DNA from: Adhaeribacter soli
GTDB taxonomy: Bacteria > Bacteroidota > Bacteroidia > Cytophagales > Hymenobacteraceae
Direction: 5' to 3'
DNA length: 64,000 bases
NCBI RefSeq assembly: GCF_008727925.1
Contig: NZ_VTWT01000004.1
Coordinates: 310,001 to 374,000 of the forward strand
A program made the translations under genes and the position numbers. The notes under the pieces are model-generated. The model did no database searches. It was not told the origin of the DNA and worked only from the letters and a program-made list of their open reading frames with translations. Below, in pieces: positions 15,485 to 24,548 of the stretch. The first letter of the stretch is position 1. Each line of letters opens with the position of its first letter.

Positions 15485-16820
15485 TTGCGTTTTTTATGAA
15501 GTTGAGAGAGAAAGAGAATACGTTGCGTTGCTCCGAATAAAGGCTTTGCACACCGGCCAGCACCTCATTCAGCCTGAACGTTTTTCCCGGCTGGGCAGCA
15601 GGGTTATTGTCGTTCTGCGTGGTCCATTGGTTAACCCAGTCGGCGGGCTTTTCCGGGAGCGTGAAAGTGAGCTGTCCGGATTTGGCCGTAACCTGGGTGA
15701 TGCGGACGCGGATCAGGTGCGAATATTTTTCCTGGGCCGGGTCTTTTGCATCTGCTTTCTTTACCGAAATAATTGTGCCAGAAAATCCTTTACCATTTAG
15801 TTCCAAATTCTTTTTCAAAAATTCAGCATTTTGTATGGGCTCGGGAAATGCGTTCAGATTTACGCCGACTTCAAATTCAACGGGCGTATCTTTCTGAGGA
15901 CCAATGGTTACCGATTTGCAGCCTTCGGTTGGTTTTCGTTCGGAGCAATACACGTTTCCGGAAGGCTTCAATTTGGTTAAGGCTACATAAGCAGGTTCAG
16001 AATAATTGAAACCGAAGTGCGCCTGCTGCTGCGGGTGGTTTTTAAATACTTTCTGGTTGAATAGAATCACTTCTTCCTGCGGGCCGATCACCCACACGTA
16101 GTATGGCATTTTTACGTTGGTCAGCTGGCGTTTGGCAACCGGTTGCTTTACGGCCGGGTGAAAAGAACCGGTGAAATTGGATTGATCACCGAATACGGAA
16201 ACTACCAGGTTTTTATCCTGCGCTTCGTTTAAAGCGCCACGAATTAATTGCGGAATAATGTTGAATTTGCTTTTGTCGGCGGGGCCGTAAACGAAGTCGG
16301 AAATGATCACGGAAACGGCTTTGCTTTTACCGGATTCTTTCAGGATCTGCTCCAGCATTTCCGGTAGTTCGGTGCCCAAAGCCGGGTTTTGGATGCCGGC
16401 GCTTACCGTTTTCAGTACTTCGGGATAAGTGCTTTTCTGCAGCTGGGAGGTACCGTTTTTTTCTCTTATGAAATAGAAATCTTTGCTTTGGATCGCTTTG
16501 GAATAATTCACTTCCGTGAGCAGGCCCGCTACTTTTTTCTGAAAATTCGTAGCATCGGAACCCGCCCCGCCTTTCGGCATAAAACCGACCATGCCGCCCG
16601 AAACTTCCAGGAATAGGTTCACTTTCGGGATGCTGGTGATTTGCTTTTCGGTTGGTTGCGCGGGTTTAGCAGCTGGTCCTTTTTCGGTGCCGGAAAATAC
16701 CGTTTGGGTTGGTTCAGTTGCATCAGTTTCGGCCTGGCGGTCTTTGCGGGAAAAGCAGGAAACCTGCAGCATCAGAAAAACGAGGAGGAGCGGGAAAAAC
16801 AATCGGGAAGTTCTTCGCAT
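15477..16820 (-). CDS. Lipoprotein with von Willebrand A-like domain
   Basis: This 447-residue protein begins with a lipoprotein signal (FFPLLLVFLMLQVSC, lipidated Cys in VSCFS). After a Thr/Glu/Pro-rich linker comes NLFLEVSGGMVGFM, which aligns with the first vWA strand and its DxSxSM metal site. Here the acidic first residue is Glu and the serines are mostly replaced by Gly. Later VSVIISDFVYGP resembles the vWA segment leading to the third metal-site Asp. The metal-binding site therefore looks partly degraded. The C-terminal 200 residues are likely beta-rich and unassigned. It is the first gene of the block with the 3-TM and tubulin-like genes. Orientation at the outer or inner membrane cannot be decided. 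Confidence 0.65.
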   Translation of the reverse strand: MRRTSRLFFPLLLVFLMLQVSCFSRKDRQAETDATEPTQTVFSGTEKGPAAKPAQPTEKQITSIPKVNLFLEVSGGMVGFMPKGGAGSDATNFQKKVAGLLTEVNYSKAIQSKDFYFIREKNGTSQLQKSTYPEVLKTVSAGIQNPALGTELPEMLEQILKESGKSKAVSVIISDFVYGPADKSKFNIIPQLIRGALNEAQDKNLVVSVFGDQSNFTGSFHPAVKQPVAKRQLTNVKMPYYVWVIGPQEEVILFNQKVFKNHPQQQAHFGFNYSEPAYVALTKLKPSGNVYCSERKPTEGCKSVTIGPQKDTPVEFEVGVNLNAFPEPIQNAEFLKKNLELNGKGFSGTIISVKKADAKDPAQEKYSHLIRVRITQVTAKSGQLTFTLPEKPADWVNQWTTQNDNNPAAQPGKTFRLNEVLAGVQSLYSEQRNVFSFSLNFIKNAND

Positions 16821-17311
16821 GTATGTTCGGAGAGTGATAAGGTAATTGGCTTCCTACTTAATAATGAGGTTAAGAGTTACATTAAAATGTAAGGTTCTGA
16901 AACGCTGTAAGTAGTAAACGAAGGAATCCGATGATTTAAGATATTTCGGATCAAATTTGATTTTCTTTTTCTGGTTTAAAAGCAAGGATAAACCTTTAAC
17001 CGGCCTTTAACCGGAAAGTCCGGCAACTTATTGCTCAGGCTTAAGCAGCAGAACGTGCTGCGACGTTTAAAGACCCAATTATGAAGTACCATTGCTGTAG
17101 CATTTAACACTTCCCTTCCGGTTATTTCACGGATTGGAAAAAGAAAAGCTGAGCCCCCAAGCGCCTCACTAAATTAAAATTCCTTTAAGTGCCTTCTGCA
17201 ATTGTAATTACTGTATTGCCAACTAATTGCAGGCAAACCGGTAAGATAACCTTTCAGGATGATTGCAGTAAAATCTTAAATATATACAATTGTTTATTTG
17301 GCTCTTTCACC
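16821..17311. promoter_or_regulatory. Divergent intergenic region with a tandem 11-base repeat
   Basis: This region separates the divergent lipoprotein operon and RND efflux operon, so both promoters should lie here. It contains two adjacent identical copies of cctttaaccgg (16993-17003 and 17004-17014) and an inverted repeat gcagca/tgctgc at 17045-17061. Either could be an operator. No regulator gene is adjacent. I see no gene in this stretch. Confidence 0.4.
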
Positions 17312-18478
17312 ATGCGCACGGTATTTCAGGATTTTTCGGCTTTTTTACTGGTAGGGCTGCTTTTACTGGTGTCTTGTAAGGGAGACAAAAAAAAGGATGC
17401 CCCGTCTGCCGACGCGGTAAAAGCTTACCTGGTACTCACCCTTTCACCGCGTACGGTTACCTTAAACAGCGATTTTCCGGCCACCATAGAAGGGCAACAG
17501 GACATCGAGATCAGGCCCATGATTGATGGGTATCTGGGCGGTATACTCGTAGATGAAGGCGCTTCCGTAAAAAAGGGGCAGTTGCTTTTTAAAATAAATG
17601 CTCCCCAATACGAGCAGGAAGTCCGGACCGCGGAAGCAAATATCAAAATTGCCAAAGCCGAAGTGAACGCCGCCCGGATGGAAGTTAATAAAGTGCAGCC
17701 TCTGGTAGAAAAGAACATCATCAGCAAATACGAGTTAGAGGCCGCAGAATTTACCCTGCAATCTAAACAGGCGGCCCTGGCCCAGGCCAACGCTACCTTA
17801 GCCAACGCCCGCACCAACCTGAGCTATACTTCGGTTACCAGCCCGGTAAACGGTATTGTGGGCAGCATTCCTTATAAGATCGGAAGTCTGGTAGGCCGTA
17901 ATACCACAAAGCCATTAACCACGGTGTCTAATATCGGTAATATTTTCGCTTACTTTTCGGTAAATGAAAAACAGGCCCTGGCTTTTTCCAAGAACACCAG
18001 GGGCGCCACCACCCAGGAAAGGCTGGCAACTTTGCCCCCCGTTTCTTTAATTCTGGCCAATGGCGTTGTTTACCCCGAAAAAGGAAAGATAGAAACAACC
18101 AGCGGCTCCATTAATTCCGAAACCGGCTCGTTAAGGGTGAGGGCTATTTTTTCTAATCCTGGCAACCTGATCCGTAGCGGCGGAAGCGGTGTGGTGCGGA
18201 TTCCTACTACCGTAGATTCGGCCATCGTAATCCCGCAAAAATCAACCTACGAAATTCAGGGTAAGAAATTTGTTTACCTGCTGGAAGATAATGCTACCGT
18301 AAATAGCAGGGAAGTAACCGTGGTGGAAAATGACGAAGGGCATTTTTTTGTGGTGGAAAAAGGGCTGGCGCCAGGCGACCGGGTTGTGCTGGAAGGGGTG
18401 GCAAGCCTACGCGAAGGCGCAGCTATTAAGCCCAAAGCAGCAAATGCCGACAGCGTTTTTCGCGAACTTCTGAAGTGA
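17312..18478 (+). CDS. RND efflux periplasmic adaptor (membrane fusion lipoprotein)
   Basis: I choose the ATG at 17312 because it opens a lipoprotein signal (FSAFLLVGLLLLVSC with Cys in VSCKG). The upstream in-frame extension to 17189 has no signal. The 388-residue protein shows the HlyD/AcrA layout: a lipoyl half-domain (IEIRPMIDGYLGGILVDEGA), an alpha-helical hairpin (ANIKIAKAEVNAARMEVNKV), the second lipoyl half (NLSYTSVTSPVNGIVG), then beta-barrel and membrane-proximal domains. It would link the RND permease to the outer-membrane channel. It is the first gene of a three-gene efflux operon, and the permease that follows carries two nonsense codons. Confidence 0.92.
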   Translation: MRTVFQDFSAFLLVGLLLLVSCKGDKKKDAPSADAVKAYLVLTLSPRTVTLNSDFPATIEGQQDIEIRPMIDGYLGGILVDEGASVKKGQLLFKINAPQYEQEVRTAEANIKIAKAEVNAARMEVNKVQPLVEKNIISKYELEAAEFTLQSKQAALAQANATLANARTNLSYTSVTSPVNGIVGSIPYKIGSLVGRNTTKPLTTVSNIGNIFAYFSVNEKQALAFSKNTRGATTQERLATLPPVSLILANGVVYPEKGKIETTSGSINSETGSLRVRAIFSNPGNLIRSGGSGVVRIPTTVDSAIVIPQKSTYEIQGKKFVYLLEDNATVNSREVTVVENDEGHFFVVEKGLAPGDRVVLEGVASLREGAAIKPKAANADSVFRELLK

Positions 18479-18547
18479 TTTCAGAACCGGTAGCCTGAGA
18501 ATAAGTTGTTAGTACAGTTGTATAGTACTTTCTTTTAACTGGGAATT

Positions 18548-21500
18548 ATGTTCAACCGCTTTATAGATCAACCGGTACTATCTACGGTCATCTCTGTTTT
18601 GATCGTTATCCTGGGCGTGCTGGGGTTGCTGGCATTGCCCATTTCCCAATATCCTGAAATTGCCCCGCCAACCGTGGTTGTAACGGCTTCTTATCAGGGG
18701 GCTAATGCCGATGTAGTGCTCAACAGCGTGGTAGTGCCGCTGGAAGAACAGATAAACGGGGTGGAAGGCATGACATACATGACCTCTTCAGCTCGCAACG
18801 ACGGAACTGCCCGTATTGTAATTAATTTTGCGTTAGGCATTAACCCGGATCTGGCTTCGGTAAACGTTCAGAACCGGGTAGCCCGGGCAACTGCCTTGCT
18901 ACCCCTGGAAGTAATCCGTTCGGGCGTAACCACGGCCAAAAGCCAAAGCAGTAATCTCATCATTTTCTCTCTTTACAGCGATAACCCGGCCTTCGACCAG
19001 ACCTTCCTGCAGAATTATGCCGAAATAAACCTGGTGCCATAAATTAAGAGGGTTACCGGGGTTGGCGAGGCCACCGCCTTCGGCCGGATGGATTATTCGA
19101 TGCGGATCTGGCTGCGCCCCGACGTAATGGCCACCTATGGGCTGGTTCCCTCAGATATCAGTGCCGCCCTGGCCGAACAGAATATCGAAGCCGCCCCGGG
19201 GCAATTCGGGGAACAGGGCGGGCAATCGTTCCAGTACGTAATAAAATATACCGGCCGCCTGAAAGATGCCAGCGAATTTGAAGACGTAGTGATAAAGGCT
19301 ACGCCGGAAGGCCAGGTGTTGCGGCTGAAAGATATTGCCCGTATTGAGCTCGGCGCCATGAGTTATGCCAGCACGTCTACTACCAATGGGCACCCTTCGG
19401 TGGGCGTGGCCATCAGCCAAACAGCCGGCTCGAACGCCAAAGAAGTAATAGAAGGCAGTTTGCAGGTGCTGAATGAAGCCGCCAGATCGTTTCCGAAGGG
19501 CATAAAATACGTTACGCTGGTAAATGCCAACGATTTTCTGGATGCCTCTATCAGCAAGGTGATCAATACGCTGATCGAAGCTTTTTTACTTGTGTTCCTG
19601 GTCGTTTTTATTTTTCTGCAGGATTTCCGTTCTACGCTCATCCCGGCCATTGCTGTTCCGGTAGCAATTGTAGGTACCTTTTTCTTTCTCCTGTTATTCG
19701 GCTTTACCATTAACCTGCTTACCTTGTTTGCCCTGGTACTGGCCATTGGCATTGTAGTAGACGATGCCATTGTGGTGGTAGAAGCCGTGCATGCCAAGCT
19801 CGACCAGGGCTATACTTCCGCTTTAAAGGCCACCAAAGATGCTATGGGCGAAATTACCGGCGCCATTATTTCCATTACCCTGGTAATGGCGGCGGTATTT
19901 GTACCGGTAAGTTTTATTCAGGGATCAGCGGGCGTTTTTTACAAGCAATTTGGCTTAACGCTGGCTATTGCCATTATCCTTTCGGCCGTAAATGCCTTAA
20001 CGCTGAGCCCGGCCTTGTGTGCTTTATTTCTGAAAACTCACACAGCTGAACCTAAAAAGAGGAACCTGTTGCAGCGCTTTTACGGCTGGTTCAACCGGAA
20101 CTTCAGCAAGGCTACCCGTAAATACACGGATGCGGTTGCTTTTCTGATCGGGCGGAGATGGATCGCCTGGCTTATATTGGCGCTATTCTCCGGCATATTC
20201 TTTTTACTGTTGCGAACTACTCCTTCGGCTTTTGTGCCCAGCGAGGATATGGGAGCAATAATGGCCGACATTGCCTTGCCGCCGGCCGCTTCTGCCGAAC
20301 GCACCCAGAAAATTGCCGCCCAGGTAGAAGCTATTGCCCGTACCATACCCGAAATAGAGAATATTCTGAAAGTTACCGGTCAGGGCATGATCAGCGGCAA
20401 TGGCAGTAATTACGGCATGGTGATTATGCGGCTGAAGCCTTGGGATCAGCGGACCGGGAAAGGGCAGGACGTAGAATCGCTGATCGGGAAGTTATTTGCC
20501 AGGACCTCCGGTATCCGCGATGCCAGGATTATCTTTTTTGCCCCGCCCACTATTTCCGGGTTTGGTACTTCCGGCGGCTTTTCGTTTGAATTGCAGGATA
20601 AAAGCGGCCGCGATATTGCTATCTTTTCCAAAGTAGGCAACGACTTTCTGGCTGCTTTAAATCAACGCCCCGAAATCCAGTTTGCTTCCACGCCCTTTAA
20701 CGTAAATTTCCCGCAATACCAGGTTGAAGTAAATGTGGCTAAGGCCAAAGTAGCGGGTTTGTCGGTGAACGATATTCTGAGCACGCTGCAGGGCTATTAC
20801 GGCGGAGTATATGCTTCTAACTTCAACCAGTTCGGCAAATAGTACCGGGTAATGTACCAAGCAGAACCCGCCTTCCGGGCCAATCCCGAAGGGTTGAATA
20901 ATATTTTTGTAAGAAATGCTAATGGCGCTATGGCGCCAATCAACGAATTTATTATGCTAACCAGGGTCTACGGGCCGCAATCCATTTCCCGGTTCAATCT
21001 ATTTACCTCCATAGGCGTTACCGGGTCGCCAAATGCGGGTTACAGCTCCGGCGATGCCATAGCCGCCATAGAAGCCGTGGCAGCAGAGGCTCTACCGGTG
21101 GGGTATGGTTACGAATTTTCGGGCATGACGCGGGAAGAGATCGCTGCCGGTGCGCAAACGTTATTTATTTTCGTGCTGGTAATTGTATTTGTTTACCTGC
21201 TGCTGAGTGCGCAGTACGAAAGTTACCTGTTGCCCTTCGCCGTATTGTTTTCTCTGCCAATCGGTTTGGCGGGGGCCTTCATCTTTGCCAGCCTCTTCGG
21301 GGTTACCAATAATATTTATTTACAGATCACCCTCATCATGCTTATCGGGTTGCTGGCCAAGAACGCCATTCTGATCGTGGAGTTTGCCGTGGAGCGAAGG
21401 CGGAACGGCATGGCCCTGGTACAGGCAGCCATTGAAGGTTCCGAAGCCCGCCTGCGGCCAATTTTAATGACCTCCTTCGCCTTTATTCTGGGTTTAGTGC

Positions 21501-21721
21501 CCCTCATGCTCTCTACTGGGGCAGGCGCCACCGGAAACCGCTCCATTGGTACAGGGGCCGTAGGGGGCATGCTCATCGGTACCTTGATCGGGGTGTTTGT
21601 AATACCTGTTTTGTATGTGATTTTTCAGGCCCTGCAGGAACGCATAAGTGGTAAGCCGGAACAGCCCCTGACTGAGAACTTAAACCCGGACAATGGCCCA
21701 GCTCCTGAAAAGCCTGCCTGA
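18548..21721 (+). pseudogene. RND (HAE1) multidrug efflux permease interrupted by two in-frame stops
   Basis: All three open segments (18548-19042, 19088-20842, 20852-21721) are in one frame and together make a full-length RND permease of 1057 codons. TAA at 19040 sits in INLVP-stop-IKRVTGVGEA, and TAG at 20840 sits in FGK-stop-YRVMYQAEP. In homologues I know, Gln is expected at both places, so CAA became TAA and CAG became TAG. Otherwise the protein looks intact: MFNRFIDQPVLS start, proton-relay AIGIVVDDAIVVVEA, and LIGLLAKNAILIVEFA with the conserved Lys. There is no frameshift or deletion. The options are a recently inactivated gene, suppressed stops or sequence error. The adaptor before it and the channel after it are intact. 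Confidence 0.9.
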
Positions 21722-21763
21722 TTACGAATGGTTGCGCCGCTTACACGTTTTTATCGAGAGCAT

Positions 21764-23152
21764 ATGAACAGAAAAATAATACAGTTCCTGCTTTTTGTTT
21801 TCCTTGCCGGAATGGCCGCTGCCTGTAAAATAGCCAAACCCTATAAAAGCCCCGGTCTGGCTGCCGCTAACCTATACCGCGATGTAATTACCACTGATAC
21901 CACCACGCTGGCCAGCTTGCCGTGGCGAGAACTGTTTACCGATCCGGTTTTACAAAGCCTGATTGAAGAAGGAATAAGCAGGAACCTGGACCTGCAGGTA
22001 GCATATACCCGGATCCAGCAAGCCGAGGCTTCTTACCGGCAAAGCCGGGCAGCGTTCTTGCCTACCTTAAATGCAAATACCAGCCTTACAAGGTCCCGAC
22101 CATCCCAGGCACTGGATTTTGGTCAACGCGGGAATATCACCCAGTATCAAATAGGTTTGGCCTCCGCTTGGGAACTAGATGTATGGGGGCGTTTGCGCAG
22201 CAACCGGAGAGCAAACCTGGCCAATTTATTACAAACAGAAGCCGGTGCACGAGCTGTTCAAACCGGTTTAGTGGCCAATATTGCCAATTATTACTACTTG
22301 CTTACGGCCCTCGATCAGCAGTTAATTATAACCGAACTAACGGTAGTAAACTGGGATACCACCGTGCAAACCATGCGTGCTTTGAAAGAAGCTGCCCGGG
22401 TAACCGAAGCTGCCGTGGTGCAGAGTGAAGCCCAGCGCTATGCGGCCGAAGTAACGATTCCGGATCTGAAACAAAGGATCCGGGAAACAGAAAATGCGCT
22501 GAGTATTCTGCTGGCGCGGTCCCCGGGACCAATTGTTCGCCGAAGTTTAGAGGAGCAACAAATAGTTGAGCTTTTACAAACGGGAATTCCGGCGCAGTTT
22601 CTGGCCAACCGGCCCGATGTGCAACAGGCAGAACTGAATTACCGCTATTTATTTGAACTGACCAACGTTGCGCGTGCCAGCTTTTATCCAGCCCTTACCA
22701 TTACCGGTTCGGCAGGGTGGAGCACCTTGGCATTTGGCGAATTGTTTAACCCGGGTTTTATTGCGGCCAGTATCGGGGCAGGGCTAACCCAGCCAATTTT
22801 TAACCAGCGCCTGAACCGGACCCGTTTGGAAGTAGCGCGGGCGCAGCAGCAGGAAGCTCTTCTGAACTTCCGGAATGCGTTGCTTATTGCAGGAAGGGAA
22901 GTATCGGATGCTTTGTCTTTACACCAAGCGGCGCTCGATAAAATACAGGTACGCACCTTTCAAATGGATGCCTTGCAAAAATCGGTGGCATATACCCAGG
23001 AACTTCTGCAATATGGCTTTGCGAACTATAATGAATTAATTACCGCCCGCCAAAGCCTGCTTCAGGCTGAATTGCAGGGAGTAAACGATCGGTTACAGCG
23101 TTTGCAGTCAGTTGTGGAGTTATATCGTTCCTTAGGTGGCGGTTGGAAATAA
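21764..23152 (+). CDS. TolC/OprM-type outer-membrane efflux lipoprotein
   Basis: The ATG at 21764 opens a lipoprotein signal (IIQFLLFVFLAGMAAAC, lipidated Cys in AAACKIA). The longer frame from 21728 lacks one. The 462-residue protein has the two-repeat outer-membrane efflux protein (NodT/OprM) architecture: WRELFTDPVLQSLIEEG near the start, long helical hairpins, FLANRPDVQQAELNYRY before the second repeat, and a terminal LYRSLGGGW motif typical of OprM-like proteins. It follows the RND permease by about 40 bases and would form the outer-membrane duct of the pump. Confidence 0.92.
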   Translation: MNRKIIQFLLFVFLAGMAAACKIAKPYKSPGLAAANLYRDVITTDTTTLASLPWRELFTDPVLQSLIEEGISRNLDLQVAYTRIQQAEASYRQSRAAFLPTLNANTSLTRSRPSQALDFGQRGNITQYQIGLASAWELDVWGRLRSNRRANLANLLQTEAGARAVQTGLVANIANYYYLLTALDQQLIITELTVVNWDTTVQTMRALKEAARVTEAAVVQSEAQRYAAEVTIPDLKQRIRETENALSILLARSPGPIVRRSLEEQQIVELLQTGIPAQFLANRPDVQQAELNYRYLFELTNVARASFYPALTITGSAGWSTLAFGELFNPGFIAASIGAGLTQPIFNQRLNRTRLEVARAQQQEALLNFRNALLIAGREVSDALSLHQAALDKIQVRTFQMDALQKSVAYTQELLQYGFANYNELITARQSLLQAELQGVNDRLQRLQSVVELYRSLGGGWK

Positions 23153-23438
23153 GTTTGTTAACCCTTAGTTAACTGGGAAGGACTGTAGCTTCGATAAAAT
23201 AAATAAGTGGACAAATTTAGTTTAAAGTAAATTTTCTCACTTACCTATAACGCAATTGCTTAATTCAGGCAATTCAAGACCGGGCTTTTAAGCGCGTGGG
23301 CCTTAGGTCCAGTTAAACCGATCTTCTCATGTAAATTTAATGCTCCGGCATTCTTCAGTCCAGGAGTTTTTACCTGGGCCCTTTTCTGGGAAAAAATTAA
23401 AAGCTCCTGAAACCAAGAATACCCGGCGTTTTCCTGAG

Positions 23439-24041
23439 TCAGGCGTTATCGGTTAATTGGCGGAGCATGAATTCAGCTACATCGGCCCGGGTTACTTTCC
23501 CGAAGGGGAAAGTGGCAGACAACTTCAAACCGACTTCATATTTACCCGTCTGCGGACCGTCCACCAGACGGGCGGGCCTTACAATTACCCAGTCGAGGTT
23601 ACTCGAGCGGATGGTTTTTTCGTTGGCCGCATGGTCGGAATAGTCGCGGGCTAATAATACGGGCAAAATAAAATACCGGAAAACCAGGTTCTGATCTGCT
23701 TCGCTATCACCCACGCCCAGGGCTGATTCATAAACCAGGCGGCGTACTCCCGTGCTTTCCATAGCGCTTACAATGTTTTTAATTCCGCTTACCAGGGCAG
23801 GAATGCGCGTCTTCAACGTGCGGGGGCCTAAGGCAGATAGCACCGCATCGTGGCCGGCTATAGCATTTTCAACTTCCTGATAAGCCGTAATATCTCCCTG
23901 TACCACGTTTAATCGCTCGTGCTTCAAATTAAAAGAACCCGTATTCCGGACAAAGGCCGTTACGGTATGCTGCCCGGCAAGCGCCTGTTGCACAATTTCC
24001 TGCCCGGTTCGCCCCGACGCCCCAAATACAATTAACTTCAT
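23439..24041 (-). CDS. NAD(P)-binding NmrA/SDR-like protein
   Basis: This 200-residue protein starts MKLIVFGASGRTGQEIVQQA, with the GxxGxxG dinucleotide-binding loop of atypical short-chain dehydrogenases (NAD(P)H-binding family, similar to human BLVRB-like and YwnB-type proteins). Later motifs are VVQGDITAYQEVENAI and DAVLSALGPRT, followed by WVIVRPARLVDGP near the C-terminus. The length is normal for the family. Reaction and substrate cannot be predicted from sequence. It is convergent with the efflux operon and not obviously linked to any neighbour. Confidence 0.85.
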   Translation of the reverse strand: MKLIVFGASGRTGQEIVQQALAGQHTVTAFVRNTGSFNLKHERLNVVQGDITAYQEVENAIAGHDAVLSALGPRTLKTRIPALVSGIKNIVSAMESTGVRRLVYESALGVGDSEADQNLVFRYFILPVLLARDYSDHAANEKTIRSSNLDWVIVRPARLVDGPQTGKYEVGLKLSATFPFGKVTRADVAEFMLRQLTDNA

Positions 24042-24333
24042 GATACACGGATCTAAACCTGTAAGTAAGCTGGCTTCAATTTTATACGGCGAAGCGGCAA
24101 AATAGCCCTAAAATGCTAAATAATTTTCAGAGGGTTGGCTTAAACCCCTCAATTGCCGGATGGGCAGGCGATTTTATATTTTTCCTTTGGAAGAGGGCCT
24201 CGTGAAATGGGATGATGGTTGGCAGTTTTATTCTGAAATTTACAGGGAATTGGCGGAGAATTGAATGGTTTAGAGCAGCCTTATTAGGCTTGTTGCTTTC
24301 TATTTATTTGTTAATTAGTTAGTTGTAGGTCTG

Positions 24334-24350
24334 TTAACATTAACTTAACA
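24334..24350 (+). promoter_or_regulatory. Candidate Pho box upstream of the phosphate operon
   Basis: Two TTAACA hexamers at 24334-24339 and 24345-24350 lie 11 bases apart (one helical turn). This spacing and sequence match the direct-repeat logic of PhoB/PhoP sites. They lie about 200 bases upstream of the OprP-like porin gene in the 24042-24548 intergenic region, which otherwise holds no recognisable gene. Confidence 0.4.
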
Positions 24351-24548
24351 ATAAGATAATTTACCGGTAATCGCCCTCTCTCTTTTTAGCCCGTACTTTG
24401 TGTATAGAAATTAGGTTAGAAATAAAACCAGGATTATATATAACCTAATTAAGAGAATTCTTCCTTTCTGCTTTTGGCCTGACTAACCGAAAGCAGTTTA
24501 ACTGAAAACAAAGCAATAAAGAAACCGCATGTTTCACCCGCATGTACT

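Noticed and set aside
5441-16820. Canonical Zorya defence system
   Set aside because: The MotA/MotB-like pair resembles ZorAB, but no ZorC, SNF2-type ZorD or HNH ZorE gene is present in the neighbourhood.
18548-21721. Alternative genetic code with TAA/TAG read as Gln
   Set aside because: Many neighbouring genes end normally at TAA or TAG with sensible protein lengths, so a genome-wide recoding is not supported.
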